Source of the DNA: Bipolaris cookei
Lineage: Eukaryota > Ascomycota > Dothideomycetes > Pleosporales > Pleosporaceae
Assembly: GCA_002286855.1 (NCBI GenBank)
Contig: NRSV01000017.1
Location: 351,475-415,474 of the forward strand
Direction: 5' to 3'
Length of the DNA: 64,000 nucleotides
Shown: positions 45,666-56,770 of the stretch, piece by piece
Layout: each line of letters starts with the position of its first letter
Position numbering within the stretch: position 1 is the first letter of the stretch
Notes under the pieces: generated by a model
Seen by the model: the letters and a program-made list of their open reading frames with translations, nothing else
Databases searched by the model: none
Told to the model about the DNA's origin: nothing
Position numbers and translations under genes: made by a program

Positions 45666-47855
45666 CACGTATGGCTAAACGCAAACAGAACTCACCCACC
45701 CACATGGTTACTGATGAGCTTGGGCTTAAGAGAACCGATCGGCTCTGCCGTCGGGCGGAAAGCTGGCCGGCAGATATGGTTTACAAACGTGGCCGACTAC
45801 GAGCAAGGAAAATGCCACCCTCTGCGTCTAAATGACTAGTGTAATTAGTGTTGGCTGGTGATGAAACCCCCGACTACGGGACCACAGCGCGGGCGATAGC
45901 TTCGTAATCATTGGTTTGGTTCCATAGTACTAGGCTTAATTGATCATTCAGCTCAGTAATCGAAGGCTACGTGATGGTATCCGCGTCGCTCGTAATGGGC
46001 CCACACACCTACGAGGGACTAATGCATGAGTCGAGCATTTCTGAGCTAACACTGGGCGATGCTACTTCATTAGCACACACGCACTTTATCATATGCTGGC
46101 AGCCGGAAGTGGAGAATAATTAAGGTTTATCTATAATCTCCGACTTAGCTTCAAATCAAGACAGCGAACTTCCGCTAGAATCGTAGAACATTTTCGGCAG
46201 AGAGCCACAAGGTTTATGAATAGAGACTTCTTTCGTCCTGAATATGGCAAGTATACTTTCCAAGTTATATAGCAGTATCTTGCTGTAGGTGAAGCCAGCA
46301 CTTTGAGCGATAGTAGTATCAAGCCGAGAAAATACGAAAGATACGGTTGAAAAGAGTAGGTATGTCGAGATTTCTATCGAGCCCCTGTAACACTAATGAC
46401 GTACAGCTCGGCCACGACGTGCGGAACTAGTGCAACAAAGTAACGTGCCTTTGGGCATGAATTTATCAATGGTTTTCTCTTTTCAACCACGAAGATACCT
46501 CTCATTCTCAAACACCAGAGCTAAGTCTAAGAGCACCGTCGTTTATTGCTTGTTTGAACCTGTTGGAGTTAATTAGGACTTGAATGAGTCCTACTGATAA
46601 GCGACACTGATTGGTTGACACGAGCAGTGGCAGGGACGTCGTTGTCCCTGCTGCTTACCGACTCGTGCGCCTGCATCCGTGCGCGCAGACGCTGTAAGTA
46701 CTGGACACAATAGCAGATACAGACAATCAGTTCGCTTCTTCACCATAGTATTGCAGCTGCAAGTTGATTCACCCCGTGATACCTTTATCGTACCAACAGA
46801 ACCATTTCTAGAACACTGTAGTAAACGGTTCTACAGGCATCCCTATGTTCTTGATCAGTGTCAAAGCAACGTAAATTTAACGTCATTTCCGGTCCGTGAA
46901 ACAGCAACTACCGAATTTCATGATAGATTGCATATCAATATCCGATCCGTTAACGCTAAACACCTGCGCCGCGTTTGAAGATGTCGATTAAGCAAACCAC
47001 TTGAGTACAAAATAATTTAAGGACAAATGAACTGAATTGAAAGGCCGCAAGCGCGTACGAAGGAGATTATGTGTGAACTAGAGAACTTGAGTGATGACGA
47101 GCAAATATACTATATTTGAAAGTTCAGAAATTTGGATACTGCTTTTCCTTTCTTCATTTTATCTACAAATAGGGACTTATAATTAGGCGAGTGACTCCTA
47201 GTTTTCGGTCACTCGAACTTTCGGCCACCCTGCTATATTCACGATCGCAATGTCAGAAATAGGTAGCGCAATGGAATCAAAGGCCTGCAACATACTTGCC
47301 ACCCGTATCGACGTTGATACTCGCAAAGCTTTTGAATAAATATAGATGCGAAGAATAAGGCCAAAGACTGAAGAAGACACCCAAGATATCATTAAACCCC
47401 CAAAATCTAGCAACAGATCGACACACGTGGGTCATAACTAGTCTGGCTCATCCCGCAATCTTAGATACATTCATCCGTCAGTGTTTCATCTTTTTTTTTC
47501 GTGGCTCTTTGTATGAAAATCCATGGGACCCACCCTATTCACATCACAGCATATGTGCATGTAGTAGTCCTTCAAGGCCACCAACACGAGTTTCAACTGG
47601 GCGGATATAGCGCCTGGGATTAAATCCGAATCCTTGCACAACAGTGGGTCGCCAGCTCGTGGATCCCCTGCCCGCCTGCTGTTTCAGAAACCCTGCACGA
47701 ACAGGTCGACAGGTTTGCGTAATAGATAAGACAAAGCACTTGTGGAGTACGGGCCGCTCTACTCTATGACCACTGCATTGTGTAAATAGGTACCCTATGC
47801 ATAAAAGATGAAGACGCAATGTCGGGAATCATTTGAATTCATCATATATACTCTT
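45666..47855. other. Gene-free region downstream of Tc1-like copy B
   Basis: About 2.2 kb with only short frames (for example 47198-47413, minus). No gene or repeat boundary recognised. Confidence 0.5.
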
Positions 47856-49655
47856 TCAAAGTGGCCTTTTGCCATCAAAGAACCCTGGCCTCTGAGCTTC
47901 CAACTGGCTCGGCACCAGTTTTCTCAGCACACGCAGCACAGTCTCCACTTCCTGTTCATCAGCGTGGTGCCACAGGTTGCGGATTTCCTCCCAAGCTTTC
48001 AATGTGCGTTCCGGAGCCGTACATTTTGCGAAAGCCCTGAGAGCCGCAATGACTGAGAGACTGGATATCCACGTCCGTTCAAGGTCTTCATTGAGAGCCC
48101 TTAGATAGCGCTGCCAGATCTTTTCAAGTTTCGAGGCTGTCCATGATGAGTAACGTACTCCGCCAAAAGTGTTGAAGCCATGAAAAATGACGATGAAAAT
48201 GGTCCCCTCCAATGGTACGGAATTCCAGTTCATTTCCTGCAGCAGCTCGTGGACGCGGTCGATGTTACCTGCTACCCCAGCGTGGTGACGAATCAAGACA
48301 CCATATGTACGCGAGTCTGGCGCGATGGGCGCAAAGTCTTGCAGCTTCTTCAATTCCTCTTCATTCTTCTCATGGCTTAACCTCCGTGTCTCGTCTCTAA
48401 AGTGCATTCCCAGAAGACGGCGGTCACGCCAATTGCGGTTGAAGAACGTGTGGCCCGGTGCTGGAGATGCGCGTAAGGCGTGTAGGCGCTTCATGCGCTC
48501 GAAAACATGCTCCGCCGCCGCCGGTTCTCCAGCACGGAGTAATGATGCTATGACAGCATTCATAACCACTGTATCCACAATCTCTCCGGCTGCGACCAGT
48601 TCTTGATAAGTCCTCCTGACCGCGTTGCCGTTTTGTAGGACGCCGTAGTAGTAGAGAAGCGATACACGGTGATGTCGATGCATTGGCATTTTCCGAGCTT
48701 GCATTTCTTTGAGAAAAGTTTCAGCAAGTGTGTATTTTCCGGACTTTACAGACACGGTAAAGAGCACGTTGAAAGTCACATAACCACCTCTGATACCGGC
48801 CCGGTGTTCCATGTCCCGCCAAATGTTGAGAGCTGACTGGATCTTGTCTTCGGCTATCCTGCCCAGGGCATTTCCAGAGAGGTGTATCGCTGATGTCCAC
48901 TCTGAGCGAACGATGTGTATGTGCGCATTCTTCATGTCGTCAAGGATAGAAAGGAAGCGTTGCATTGCGGTCAGCGTAGGACGCTCCACAACGGCGAGGT
49001 GGTGAAGTAGAGCTCTTATCGTTTCAATCTTGAGATATACAACTCCGGGTGATGGTAGCCTATTGTATGTCTCAAACATCTCGTTGTGTGATGCTTCTTC
49101 GTCTTTGAGTAATTCTTCCAATTTCTCAGTGTGCACAGCGTCTGCTGGGTCGCGGAGGGGCCAAGGTTCATGACTATCTCCAATATTCCACACAAGTTTC
49201 CCATCATCGGGGATATCTTGCTCGGGACCAGTTTCAAACTCCATGCCGTAGTAATCCACCAAGGCTTGCAACTCTTTTTCGGCAAAGTCCTTGACCTTGT
49301 TGAACGGACCCCTTCGCTGCACCCTGGCATTGAGAGTCTTTCCGTCTGGCTTGGACCATGTGCTACTCCACCGCCCAGTGTGTTTCTTTGGCGAAACTGC
49401 ATCTAACCCGGACAATCTTGGCATCCGCTTTGCATGCTTTGGGCACGATGCCGCCTGCACCAATGCCTGGATGAAGAAAGTGTCCATGCGGGGCGTCTGT
49501 CTGGGTGCTGATGGCGCATTGTCTATCGAATTCTTGCTAAACCTTCTCTTGGGTGTATTCCTGTCGAGGACTGGGCATAAAAAGGAAAGAAAGGGTCGTG
49601 CGCTGGTGGTATTGGAGACTGCGGAGGTCCGGTCGAGGGTACGGAAGAGGGACAT
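47856..49655 (-). CDS. Mitochondrial pentatricopeptide-repeat (PPR) protein
   Basis: Probably acts in mitochondrial RNA processing, stability or translation. It is a single exon of 599 aa. The N-terminal 60 residues are Arg/Ser/Thr-rich with few acids (MSLFRTLDRTSAVSNTTSAR), like a mitochondrial presequence. Helical hairpin repeats of about 35 residues are visible from residue 240. Examples are YVTFNVLFTVSVKSGKYTLA-ETFLKEMQARKMP, VVMNAVIASLLRAGEPAAAE-HVFERMKRL and RTYGVLIRHHAGVAGNIDRV-HELLQEMNW. The exact RNA target cannot be inferred. It is divergent from the mitoribosomal gene at 50001, and 345 bp separate the two starts. Confidence 0.85.
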   Translation of the reverse strand: MSLFRTLDRTSAVSNTTSARPFLSFLCPVLDRNTPKRRFSKNSIDNAPSAPRQTPRMDTFFIQALVQAASCPKHAKRMPRLSGLDAVSPKKHTGRWSSTWSKPDGKTLNARVQRRGPFNKVKDFAEKELQALVDYYGMEFETGPEQDIPDDGKLVWNIGDSHEPWPLRDPADAVHTEKLEELLKDEEASHNEMFETYNRLPSPGVVYLKIETIRALLHHLAVVERPTLTAMQRFLSILDDMKNAHIHIVRSEWTSAIHLSGNALGRIAEDKIQSALNIWRDMEHRAGIRGGYVTFNVLFTVSVKSGKYTLAETFLKEMQARKMPMHRHHRVSLLYYYGVLQNGNAVRRTYQELVAAGEIVDTVVMNAVIASLLRAGEPAAAEHVFERMKRLHALRASPAPGHTFFNRNWRDRRLLGMHFRDETRRLSHEKNEEELKKLQDFAPIAPDSRTYGVLIRHHAGVAGNIDRVHELLQEMNWNSVPLEGTIFIVIFHGFNTFGGVRYSSWTASKLEKIWQRYLRALNEDLERTWISSLSVIAALRAFAKCTAPERTLKAWEEIRNLWHHADEQEVETVLRVLRKLVPSQLEAQRPGFFDGKRPL

Positions 49656-50000
49656 GAGAGGTCGAGCATCGTGTCAGTGGGAGCCTATTCAGACGTGTTC
49701 GATTTGCGAGCGCAGCTACAATTGATTATGTGGAGCCCATTGGGGAGCTTTCCATAGGGCGAGTGAATGACGGTATTGGTGGTGATGCGCAGATGCCCGC
49801 ACATGGACCATCCAAAGATTTCCAACGTCGCGAAGTCTTGGCAAAATCTTCGGAGTTTGCGCGGGCAAGAATAACGACGATAATATCTACGACATCACCC
49901 ATTGTGCTTTGTAGCTGATTGCCGCCCCCTCCAAATATTCTTAGGGATTGTTTCACATGATACAGTGCCTGTGAGAGCATAACTATCAACACTGCCCGCC
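49656..50000. promoter_or_regulatory. Bidirectional promoter of two mitochondrial genes
   Basis: 345 bp between divergent start codons of the PPR gene and the mitoribosomal gene. No coding sequence supported. A shared control of two mitochondrial-gene-expression proteins is plausible. Confidence 0.5.
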
Positions 50001-50821
50001 ATGGGCCGCTACGACTTCCGCCCTCTTCGCGTCCGCCAAACCGCAAAGGCCCTCTTCGACGCAAAGCGAAACTCAGAGCTGCCGCAATGGTACGATGTCA
50101 TTGGAAATATTCCCCCGGGCGAGACACTCGCGAGGCCAGTACTGCGGGTACCCAAGATGCGCAAGGCGCGCAAGGCCAGCAAACTATTCAAACCATTGCC
50201 CATCGCATATCCCGAGGACAAGCTGCGCTCAGAATTCTTTGGTGATCACCCATGGGAACTGGCACGACCGAGGCTGGTAGTTGAAGATAGCGGAAATGAC
50301 TCAAAGAATTATGATTGGAGCAAGATTGTACAGCCGGGCAAGCAATTAGATGGTGAAAGGTGCGTTGAGCCAATATTACTACTTCCCATGTGGCCATGCT
50401 AATATAATGAAGCGTCATCCAACGCCAAATGTGGCTCATGAAGCACGCCTCCCTCTCCAAAGCCTCCGCCTATGACGTTGCCCGCCGCGAATTCTACAAA
50501 CACCGCCACCTCTCCGAAATCCGCTCACGTATCGCAAAAGAAGAAGCCCTGCACGTCGGCGCCTACTTTGGCAAGGGTCCCCTTGAGATTGGTATGGAGC
50601 TCGAAGACCGCCAGTGGGAGAACTGGAAGGCATGGGCCACCAAGCAGATTGAAGATGAGCAGGCTATGCGTGCCCAGATGTTTAGTGGACAGCAGGATGA
50701 TGGCGTTGGCACGGATATGAGTAGCAACGAGTATGACCAGGCTATTGAGGAGTTGCAACCTGTTGCGCCAAATAATCCTCAAGGACAAAGGCCTTTGGGA
50801 GGTGTCGCGGCCCATGCCTAG
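50001..50821 (+). CDS. RSM25: Mitochondrial small ribosomal subunit protein Rsm25/mS23
   Basis: Structural protein of the 37S mitochondrial ribosomal subunit. Two exons (50001-50359 and 50413-50821) encode 255 aa, the usual length in filamentous ascomycetes. The N-terminus MGRYDFRPLRVRQTAKALFD has the basic start typical of this family. PQWYDVIGNIPPGETLARPV and LRSEFFGDHPWELARPRLV are recognised family segments. After the intron, VIQRQMWLMKHASLSKASAY and DVARREFYKHRHLSEIRSRI continue the homology. The C-terminal 50 residues are acidic and variable. The intron ends GT-AG and splits a Ser codon. The assignment rests on motif recall, not a database search. Confidence 0.85.
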
Positions 50822-51525
50822 GCTTGCATGTATTGATAGTGTAATGTTCTCGTGTACATGTATGGCTTTGGTTGACTTGAGCAACTAGCCAAAAACGTTA
50901 TGAATCTCTTCAATTTTGCAAGTCAAAACATGAGCCAAGGCAGAGAGATTATGATATATCACGAGGACATGATTGGGTCTCATAAATGACGGCATTTCCG
51001 ACTAGACCACAGCAGCTGTGTGCTGGACATCCGCTGATTCAAAAGGTACTATTTTGATCTTCTTATTCGGGCAACAAATTCACGGGGTAGGATGCAGCTA
51101 GTCACAGACATTAAGCTGCCGAAATCGACATGCTCGAAAGGACGTTGAAACCCTGAGTCGAGCACATTCATTCAGATACCAGCTAGCTGCCACCAAGAGT
51201 CTTTTACCATAAGATGTTACTAAAAAAAAGTAACTACTACTACTCGCTACATGGGTGCCTAAGTCTCCAGTCAGAAGCGTACAAGGGAAAGTACTAAAAT
51301 CTGACCGACAACCATATAATAAGCTTTGCTCCCTAGCCTAACTCTATTCACTTTCTGTAAACAGAGCACTAACAGAACTTGCTCTGGATCCAACAAAGAC
51401 TGGGGGTCACTAATCAGTATTCTGCAAACAAGATAACAACAAATAAACAAGGGATATAACGTTCATTACTCAATCTCGCTCCATTATTGTTTACGAAAAA
51501 GAAACCTATCCGGCAAAGCACCCTC
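50822..51525. other. Intergenic between convergent genes
   Basis: About 700 bp, AT-rich, presumably 3' UTRs of the mitoribosomal and pectate lyase genes. No gene recognised. Confidence 0.5.
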
Positions 51526-52530
51526 TCAAATCTTTCCCAACCCAGCCCCCTTCCTAACAACATCCTCCACCTTGCCCAGCGGCGTGAGCTTATACTTATA
51601 CGGCGCTTGCGTAAAATTTCCAACTTGGGTGATATTCACCCCCGCCTTGCCAAAATCGTTCTTCGCCCCCAAATTCGCAAAGCCATCAATCTCAAAGTCG
51701 CCGTCGGGGCTGGTGTTTGGGCTGTCTTCTGGGATAACAAGACCATATGTGCTGAGTGCCTCGCGCGTGTTTCCTTTGAATACGTTGCCCTCGACGAGAA
51801 CCTGGTTGTCGCTTCGCGAATGGATGGCTTGGTAGAGGAAGTCGACAAAGAGGTTATTGTAGACGTGCTGGTGACCGAAGCGGCCGGCGGGGCCTCGCGT
51901 TCCTTCGTGGCGCCAGTAGTTGTGGTGGTAGGTGACGTGGAGGTGCCCTTGGTCGATGTCTCGGAATGCGTCGCTGTTGCCTACCAAAGAGCTCTTCCAG
52001 TGGTCGTGGAAATAGTTCCAGGATACAGTGATCCAGTCTGATGCGCGGATGATGTCGATTTGGCCGTCAAATGCATCAGGGCCGAGCGCGGGAAAGTTAC
52101 CGGTGGTAAATTCGTTGTGGTCGATCCATATGCGCGTGCTGTTGCGGATTGTCATGGCGTCGTCGGCAGTGGCGGTGAAGCCAAAGTTGCGAATGATGAC
52201 ATTGGTCTTGTTGTAAATGTTGAGGCCAGAGCCTGTGATTTGAGCGCCTTTTCCAAGGCCAATGAGTGACTTATTGGATTCAACCTGAACTCGCGAGGTG
52301 AGGTTGAAGTTGCCCTTGGCGTAAACTACAAGATGCTCGGTGCTAGTTACTGCCTTGACGAAGTCGGCTAAAGTCTCTACAGTGACGCTTTTGCCTTCCT
52401 TGCATTGACCACCAGTTGTTGGGCCAATTGGGTTATCTTTTGCGAATCCCACCAGGCTGAAATCGGAGCCTGTAGGCGCTGCGGTCCCAGATACAGCAAA
52501 AGAAAGGAGGGGGAGGACCGACAGCTTCAT
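51526..52530 (-). CDS. Secreted pectate lyase, polysaccharide lyase family 1
   Basis: Cleaves de-esterified pectin (polygalacturonate) in plant cell walls by Ca2+-dependent beta-elimination. It is a single exon of 334 aa, typical for fungal PL1. The signal peptide is MKLSVLPLLSFAVSGTAA, with cleavage likely after Ala18. The parallel beta-helix core shows NKSLIGLGKGAQITGSGLNI, VIIRNFGF, then RIWIDHNEF (135-141) and DAFDGQIDI (152-160), which provide calcium ligands. VTYHHNYWRHEGTRGPAGRF (199-218) contains the HHN and the catalytic-region arginines. Sites NKT, NST, NLT and NIT may be glycosylated. Pectin lyase activity is less likely because of the WIDHN motif, but substrate preference cannot be settled from sequence alone. 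Confidence 0.93.
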   Translation of the reverse strand: MKLSVLPLLSFAVSGTAAPTGSDFSLVGFAKDNPIGPTTGGQCKEGKSVTVETLADFVKAVTSTEHLVVYAKGNFNLTSRVQVESNKSLIGLGKGAQITGSGLNIYNKTNVIIRNFGFTATADDAMTIRNSTRIWIDHNEFTTGNFPALGPDAFDGQIDIIRASDWITVSWNYFHDHWKSSLVGNSDAFRDIDQGHLHVTYHHNYWRHEGTRGPAGRFGHQHVYNNLFVDFLYQAIHSRSDNQVLVEGNVFKGNTREALSTYGLVIPEDSPNTSPDGDFEIDGFANLGAKNDFGKAGVNITQVGNFTQAPYKYKLTPLGKVEDVVRKGAGLGKI

Positions 52531-54705
52531 CTTGACTTGCAGAAGACACTAATAGAATACGTGAATTATTATGAACCACCTGGCGGCGAACAGCAAGCGA
52601 TACTATCACCATTTTATCTACTGCCATGATCAGCCTCTAGAACTCCAAAAAGTATACTGTAGTGTCGTATACCGTATGAGCGACCAATTCTTCCGGGAAA
52701 GTGGTCCCTGGCGCATCGAGAAACAGGTCCAGAAACTCGTATAGCACATCTCTATACCAAAGCTGCTATATGGCTGCTACTATTTGACTTGGCGAATCTC
52801 GGCTAGGGTATCTCTTCCTTGGCGAAACTAAATGACGATGCCAGATATCGTAAGTGTGGCTTGTCATGTTGGAGTTGAGTGGTGGAAGTATACAACCCCA
52901 GGTTTTACGGTGGCTGATACGGTCAAATGGCGAGCTCGGACTCCGGGGAAATTTGGGCAAACACGCTCGGCATGTGGCATGCATTACCACTTGGACCTCT
53001 TTCTCGAATCATGTATTTCCTCTAGAAGTTCCCTGCATGCACCGAGGCCTTAATTTTGCAGTGGCAAATTAGTAGTATGGTGAGATGGCAAGCTCGGGCC
53101 ACGGGAAGTTCGGAGGAACCAACTTGGCAGGTGGGCTTGTACATATCGTGTCGCAGCCTATGCAAGGCCACAGAAGCAATGACTTCAGTTAACCGAGGTG
53201 TCAGATGTAAGTACCTGGATTCGTTGAAACTCAACTGAAGAACGTTCAGGGAACTCTATTACTACACCAGTACGTAAACACCGGGAGTCTATCAGGGAAA
53301 CCAAAAGGACCCTTAGTGAACCTGATCTTGACGCCCACAACCATCATGTATAAATAACGATAAGGCGGGTCAATAATAGAGAGCACATACAATATACAAA
53401 TCAATTAACCGCATGTACGCGTGCGACATATCGCCATCTTTGCGTTCTGCTTAGATTATGTATCTGTTTGAGAGAATTTCTGCATGCATTTATATCCTGA
53501 TTTTATAGCGGCGAAACGGCGCTGTGACTCCATATCCCGCAACTTTGTTGTCATCTATCCTCTCTGCCGCGAGATTGCTGTTCCGCATTACACCTAAGCG
53601 ACGCCACTAAGTAGTGTTTGAACTGCATATTCTCCAAAGTTTTTTGTTTACTCATATCTAGACATTTGGCGAGCTGACCAGTTTTCGATGTGCCTGGATT
53701 TTCTGCCGTCAACATAAAATCAGTGGCCCCGTGCCATGATATTATCTGCCAGTTATACGAGTGTTCAAAAATACGATTGCCCGCCATCCGGCAGCATCAG
53801 CATGTGTAAGGGCAACCCATCATCCAAAAACCGTTGAAACACGAAATCGCCCCGAGATGCCGATGAGGTGCATTCCGGGTCGGTTAGCAGCGAAGTCAGC
53901 TGCGGTATTTACAGCGTCAATGTGGGTGGGGGCCTGGATAGGCATATACCATCATCGGTAAGGGCTACTCAAACCCCTCCTTATTGCAGCTCTAGTCGCA
54001 TACTGATATTGCATCCAAGGGCTTGGAATACATTCCAATTGGCTCGAGGAACTTTTACTCCTATTTATTTAATCTATGCTAAGATGTTAAGAATCTCTTT
54101 CTTTGGTTAGTGTTGCCACCACGTGACGAACTCTAAAATCTCCCTCATTACAGTCCTGTGTCATGAGATATATAAAGACGACGAACAGCAGATAGTAGTT
54201 ACAGGATCCAATTGTAGGTGACACAAGGACAAGGGCCCTTCACCCGAAATATTCATTTCTCTCCTATAGATAGAGGGTATTGAATCCTAGTATAACCAAT
54301 GCGTTTCTTTTCTTATGTCCAACTAAGAGTATACCCGTTTCTATGTATTCTCAACTTCGAAATATCTATCGCTTTTTTCTTATTCGGATGATGTATTTCA
54401 TGAATCCGGGATATGCTAAGAACAATCTACCTGACCGATGTCAAGTGGACCCAAGGAAAAAAAAGATGCAAAATCTTCAAAAACATACAACAGCGGGAAT
54501 TCGCTAGTGGTCACCCACCTAACTACTAATCTGCCGGTACAAAGCTTGAGTATTGCTGAGCGAACGGGAAGCACTATTCCATTTGTCCTATGGCCGTATG
54601 TGCCATGAATACTAAATCGGTAGAATATGTTATCAAGTTTGTACGGAGAGAGATCCTAAAACGACTTGGGCGTATCAAAGTACTCAAAAGAGCAGATTTG
54701 AATAC
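52531..54705. other. Gene-poor region between lyase and solo LTR
   Basis: About 2.2 kb with no supported gene. The first few hundred bases are the promoter of the pectate lyase. The rest consists of short frames and AT-rich stretches without clear repeat ends. Confidence 0.5.
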
Positions 54706-55121
54706 TGTGGCACGATACAATATTAAGCTCAAAAGATCAAGGGGAGACCCGCAATCGAGCTGGTAGAATAGAGCTGAAATCCAATCGCTGTATTGTGTTG
54801 CGTGAAGAAGGTACCTATCTACTCCGAAATAATTCCTAATGTTAGAATTAGGTCCCTCTAGTAGTATGACTACTATAGGTAACTAAGTAGGAGTGGCAAG
54901 GTGGGTAGTTCTAACGTCTACTATTCGGCATATCCACTGTGTTGTCTATCTACTACGCGTACGCGGCAACGTGTATTGTGTGCACACGCGCAGCACTGGC
55001 CACCACGTGGCGCCATTCTCTCTCCTAGGCTCTGAAATTTCTTCTACCAACCTGGACTGGACTCGCATATTCTCAACACTTAATTTATATCTACAGTCTT
55101 ATCACTTGACACTACACCACA
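54706..55121. repeat. Putative solo LTR, copy 2
   Basis: A 416-bp second copy of the repeat at 43414-43818, in the same orientation. It starts TGTGG and ends CCACA. The first 200 bp align closely with copy 1; the centre is rearranged or diverged; the last 70 bp align again (CACTACACCACA). Flanks are ATAC on the left and ATAT on the right, compatible with a target duplication carrying one transition. Confidence 0.65.
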
Positions 55122-55549
55122 ATATTAACACCTGTAACATAAAGATAAGCTACAAAACTCAAGTGAAACACTCAATCATATTTTTACACTAAGAATGATT
55201 TTCATCCAATGGGCCAAGTTATCTAGTAGACCCATCATTCGTTATATTTAAAATCAAGTAAGCTACCATATTCTCACAGTTGACTAGGAATTCAGTAGTC
55301 CATAAAAACATAGTTGCAAAAACTAAATCAGAATAAGTGATACAACATGGCATTCCATTGTATTCTTATAATAAGTACATCAAAAGATATACATCTTTAC
55401 CATACTCAAGCCTCAAGTCCCTAAACATCGACGAAAGCCATCAAATTCATGGAAAGATATATACAGAAATCCTCACAATATATTATTCTAGTTCTCCCGA
55501 GCACCGATCCACAGTAGCTGGTCGCACCACAAAATCAGCAGCGTAAGAT
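55122..55549. other. AT-rich 3' flank of protease gene
   Basis: About 430 bp downstream of the subtilisin stop codon. No gene recognised. Confidence 0.45.
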
Positions 55550-56770
55550 TTACGCGCCGTTGCCGTTATAAGCAATGAGATTGGGGCTACCCTCTCCAGC
55601 CCTCAAGTTGGTGATGGCATCCTTGGTAGCAAGCTCCTGGATGCGCTTGCACATGGCAGTAGGAGAGCGCGGGCCCTCAAGCGCAATAAGGTAGGCGGCA
55701 AGACCAGCAATGTGGGGGCAGGCCATTGAAGTTCCGCTGATAGTGTTGGTAGCGGTGGAACTGCCAATCCATGCGCTCTGGATTTTCTCTCCGGGAGCGA
55801 AGATGTCGACGAGCTCGCCAAAGTTAGAGAAGGAGGCCTTGAGGTCGCGCTCGTTTGTGGCGCCGACGGTGCAGGCTTGGGGTGCGGATGCAGGGGAGGA
55901 GTTGGATGCGTCTTCGCCTTCGTTTCCGGCGGCGGCGGCGACGAAAGCACCGGCTTCAACGGCAGACTGGATGGCGTCATTGGTGGTCTGGGAGAATGGA
56001 CCACCGAGGGACATGGAGAGGACAGTGCGGTTAATGTGTCCCTTCTCGACGGCGTCGTCGACGGCCCATTGAATGCCCCTGAGAACACCAGAGTTGCTGC
56101 CGGAGCCGTCTGCGCCAAGGACCTTGACACCGATGATGTTGGCCTTCTTAGCTACACCAAACTTGGTGCCAGCGGCGGTTCCAGAGCAGTGGGTGCCGTG
56201 GCCTTGGTCGTCTTCGCCGTCAGACCCAGAGATGAAGCTCTTTCCAAGAGTGGCACGGCCGCCAAAGTCGGTATGCTCGGTGTTGACACCAGTGTCAATG
56301 ACATAGATGTAGGTGTCCTCGCCAGCAGAGCTGTCGTAAATGTAGTCCCGAGAGCCAGGTTCACGGTGGGAGATGCGTCCCAGGCCCCAGGTGGAGCTGT
56401 TCTGGGTAACAAAAGTGCCATTGGTTTGGCGCGCAGCTTTGAGGCTACCAACCGGGACAGAAGCATACATCTTGTAGTCAGGCTCGACGGACTTGATGGC
56501 TCCAAGGTGCTCGAGGATATCCAGGATGGCATCGTCGGCGTCGAAAGTAAAACCCTTGACACCTCCAACGGAGTAGGTTTCCTTGGACTCAATACCAGCA
56601 GCCTCAAATACAGTGGAGAGAACAGCCTCGAGGACTTCATTCTCTTCAATTCGTGCAACCCATGAGCCGGGAATGGTGTGCTCGTTGCGAGTACGGATAA
56701 TCTTGCTGGCCTGCGCAAGAAATGCGGGCAGGAGAGCTCCAAGAGCAAGTACAGTTTTGAAGGAATGCAT
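55550..56770 (-). CDS. Secreted subtilisin-like serine protease (S8, proteinase K/Alp type)
   Basis: Extracellular alkaline endopeptidase. It is a single exon of 406 aa, the normal preproenzyme length. The signal peptide is about residues 1-21 (MHSFKTVLALGALLPAFLAQ). An I9 propeptide follows (SWVARIEENEVLEAVLSTVF, then IKSVEPDYKMYA), cleaved near residue 120. The mature domain has the catalytic triad: Asp159 in YVIDTGVNTEH, His191 in GHGTHCSGTAAG and Ser348 in ISGTSMACPHIAGLAAY. The oxyanion Asn283 is in AAAGNEGEDA. All triad residues are intact. A TATA-like element lies 176 bp upstream of the start. Homologues in plant-associated and allergenic moulds are major secreted proteases. The third catalytic block and C-terminus are complete. 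Confidence 0.95.
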   Translation of the reverse strand: MHSFKTVLALGALLPAFLAQASKIIRTRNEHTIPGSWVARIEENEVLEAVLSTVFEAAGIESKETYSVGGVKGFTFDADDAILDILEHLGAIKSVEPDYKMYASVPVGSLKAARQTNGTFVTQNSSTWGLGRISHREPGSRDYIYDSSAGEDTYIYVIDTGVNTEHTDFGGRATLGKSFISGSDGEDDQGHGTHCSGTAAGTKFGVAKKANIIGVKVLGADGSGSNSGVLRGIQWAVDDAVEKGHINRTVLSMSLGGPFSQTTNDAIQSAVEAGAFVAAAAGNEGEDASNSSPASAPQACTVGATNERDLKASFSNFGELVDIFAPGEKIQSAWIGSSTATNTISGTSMACPHIAGLAAYLIALEGPRSPTAMCKRIQELATKDAITNLRAGEGSPNLIAYNGNGA

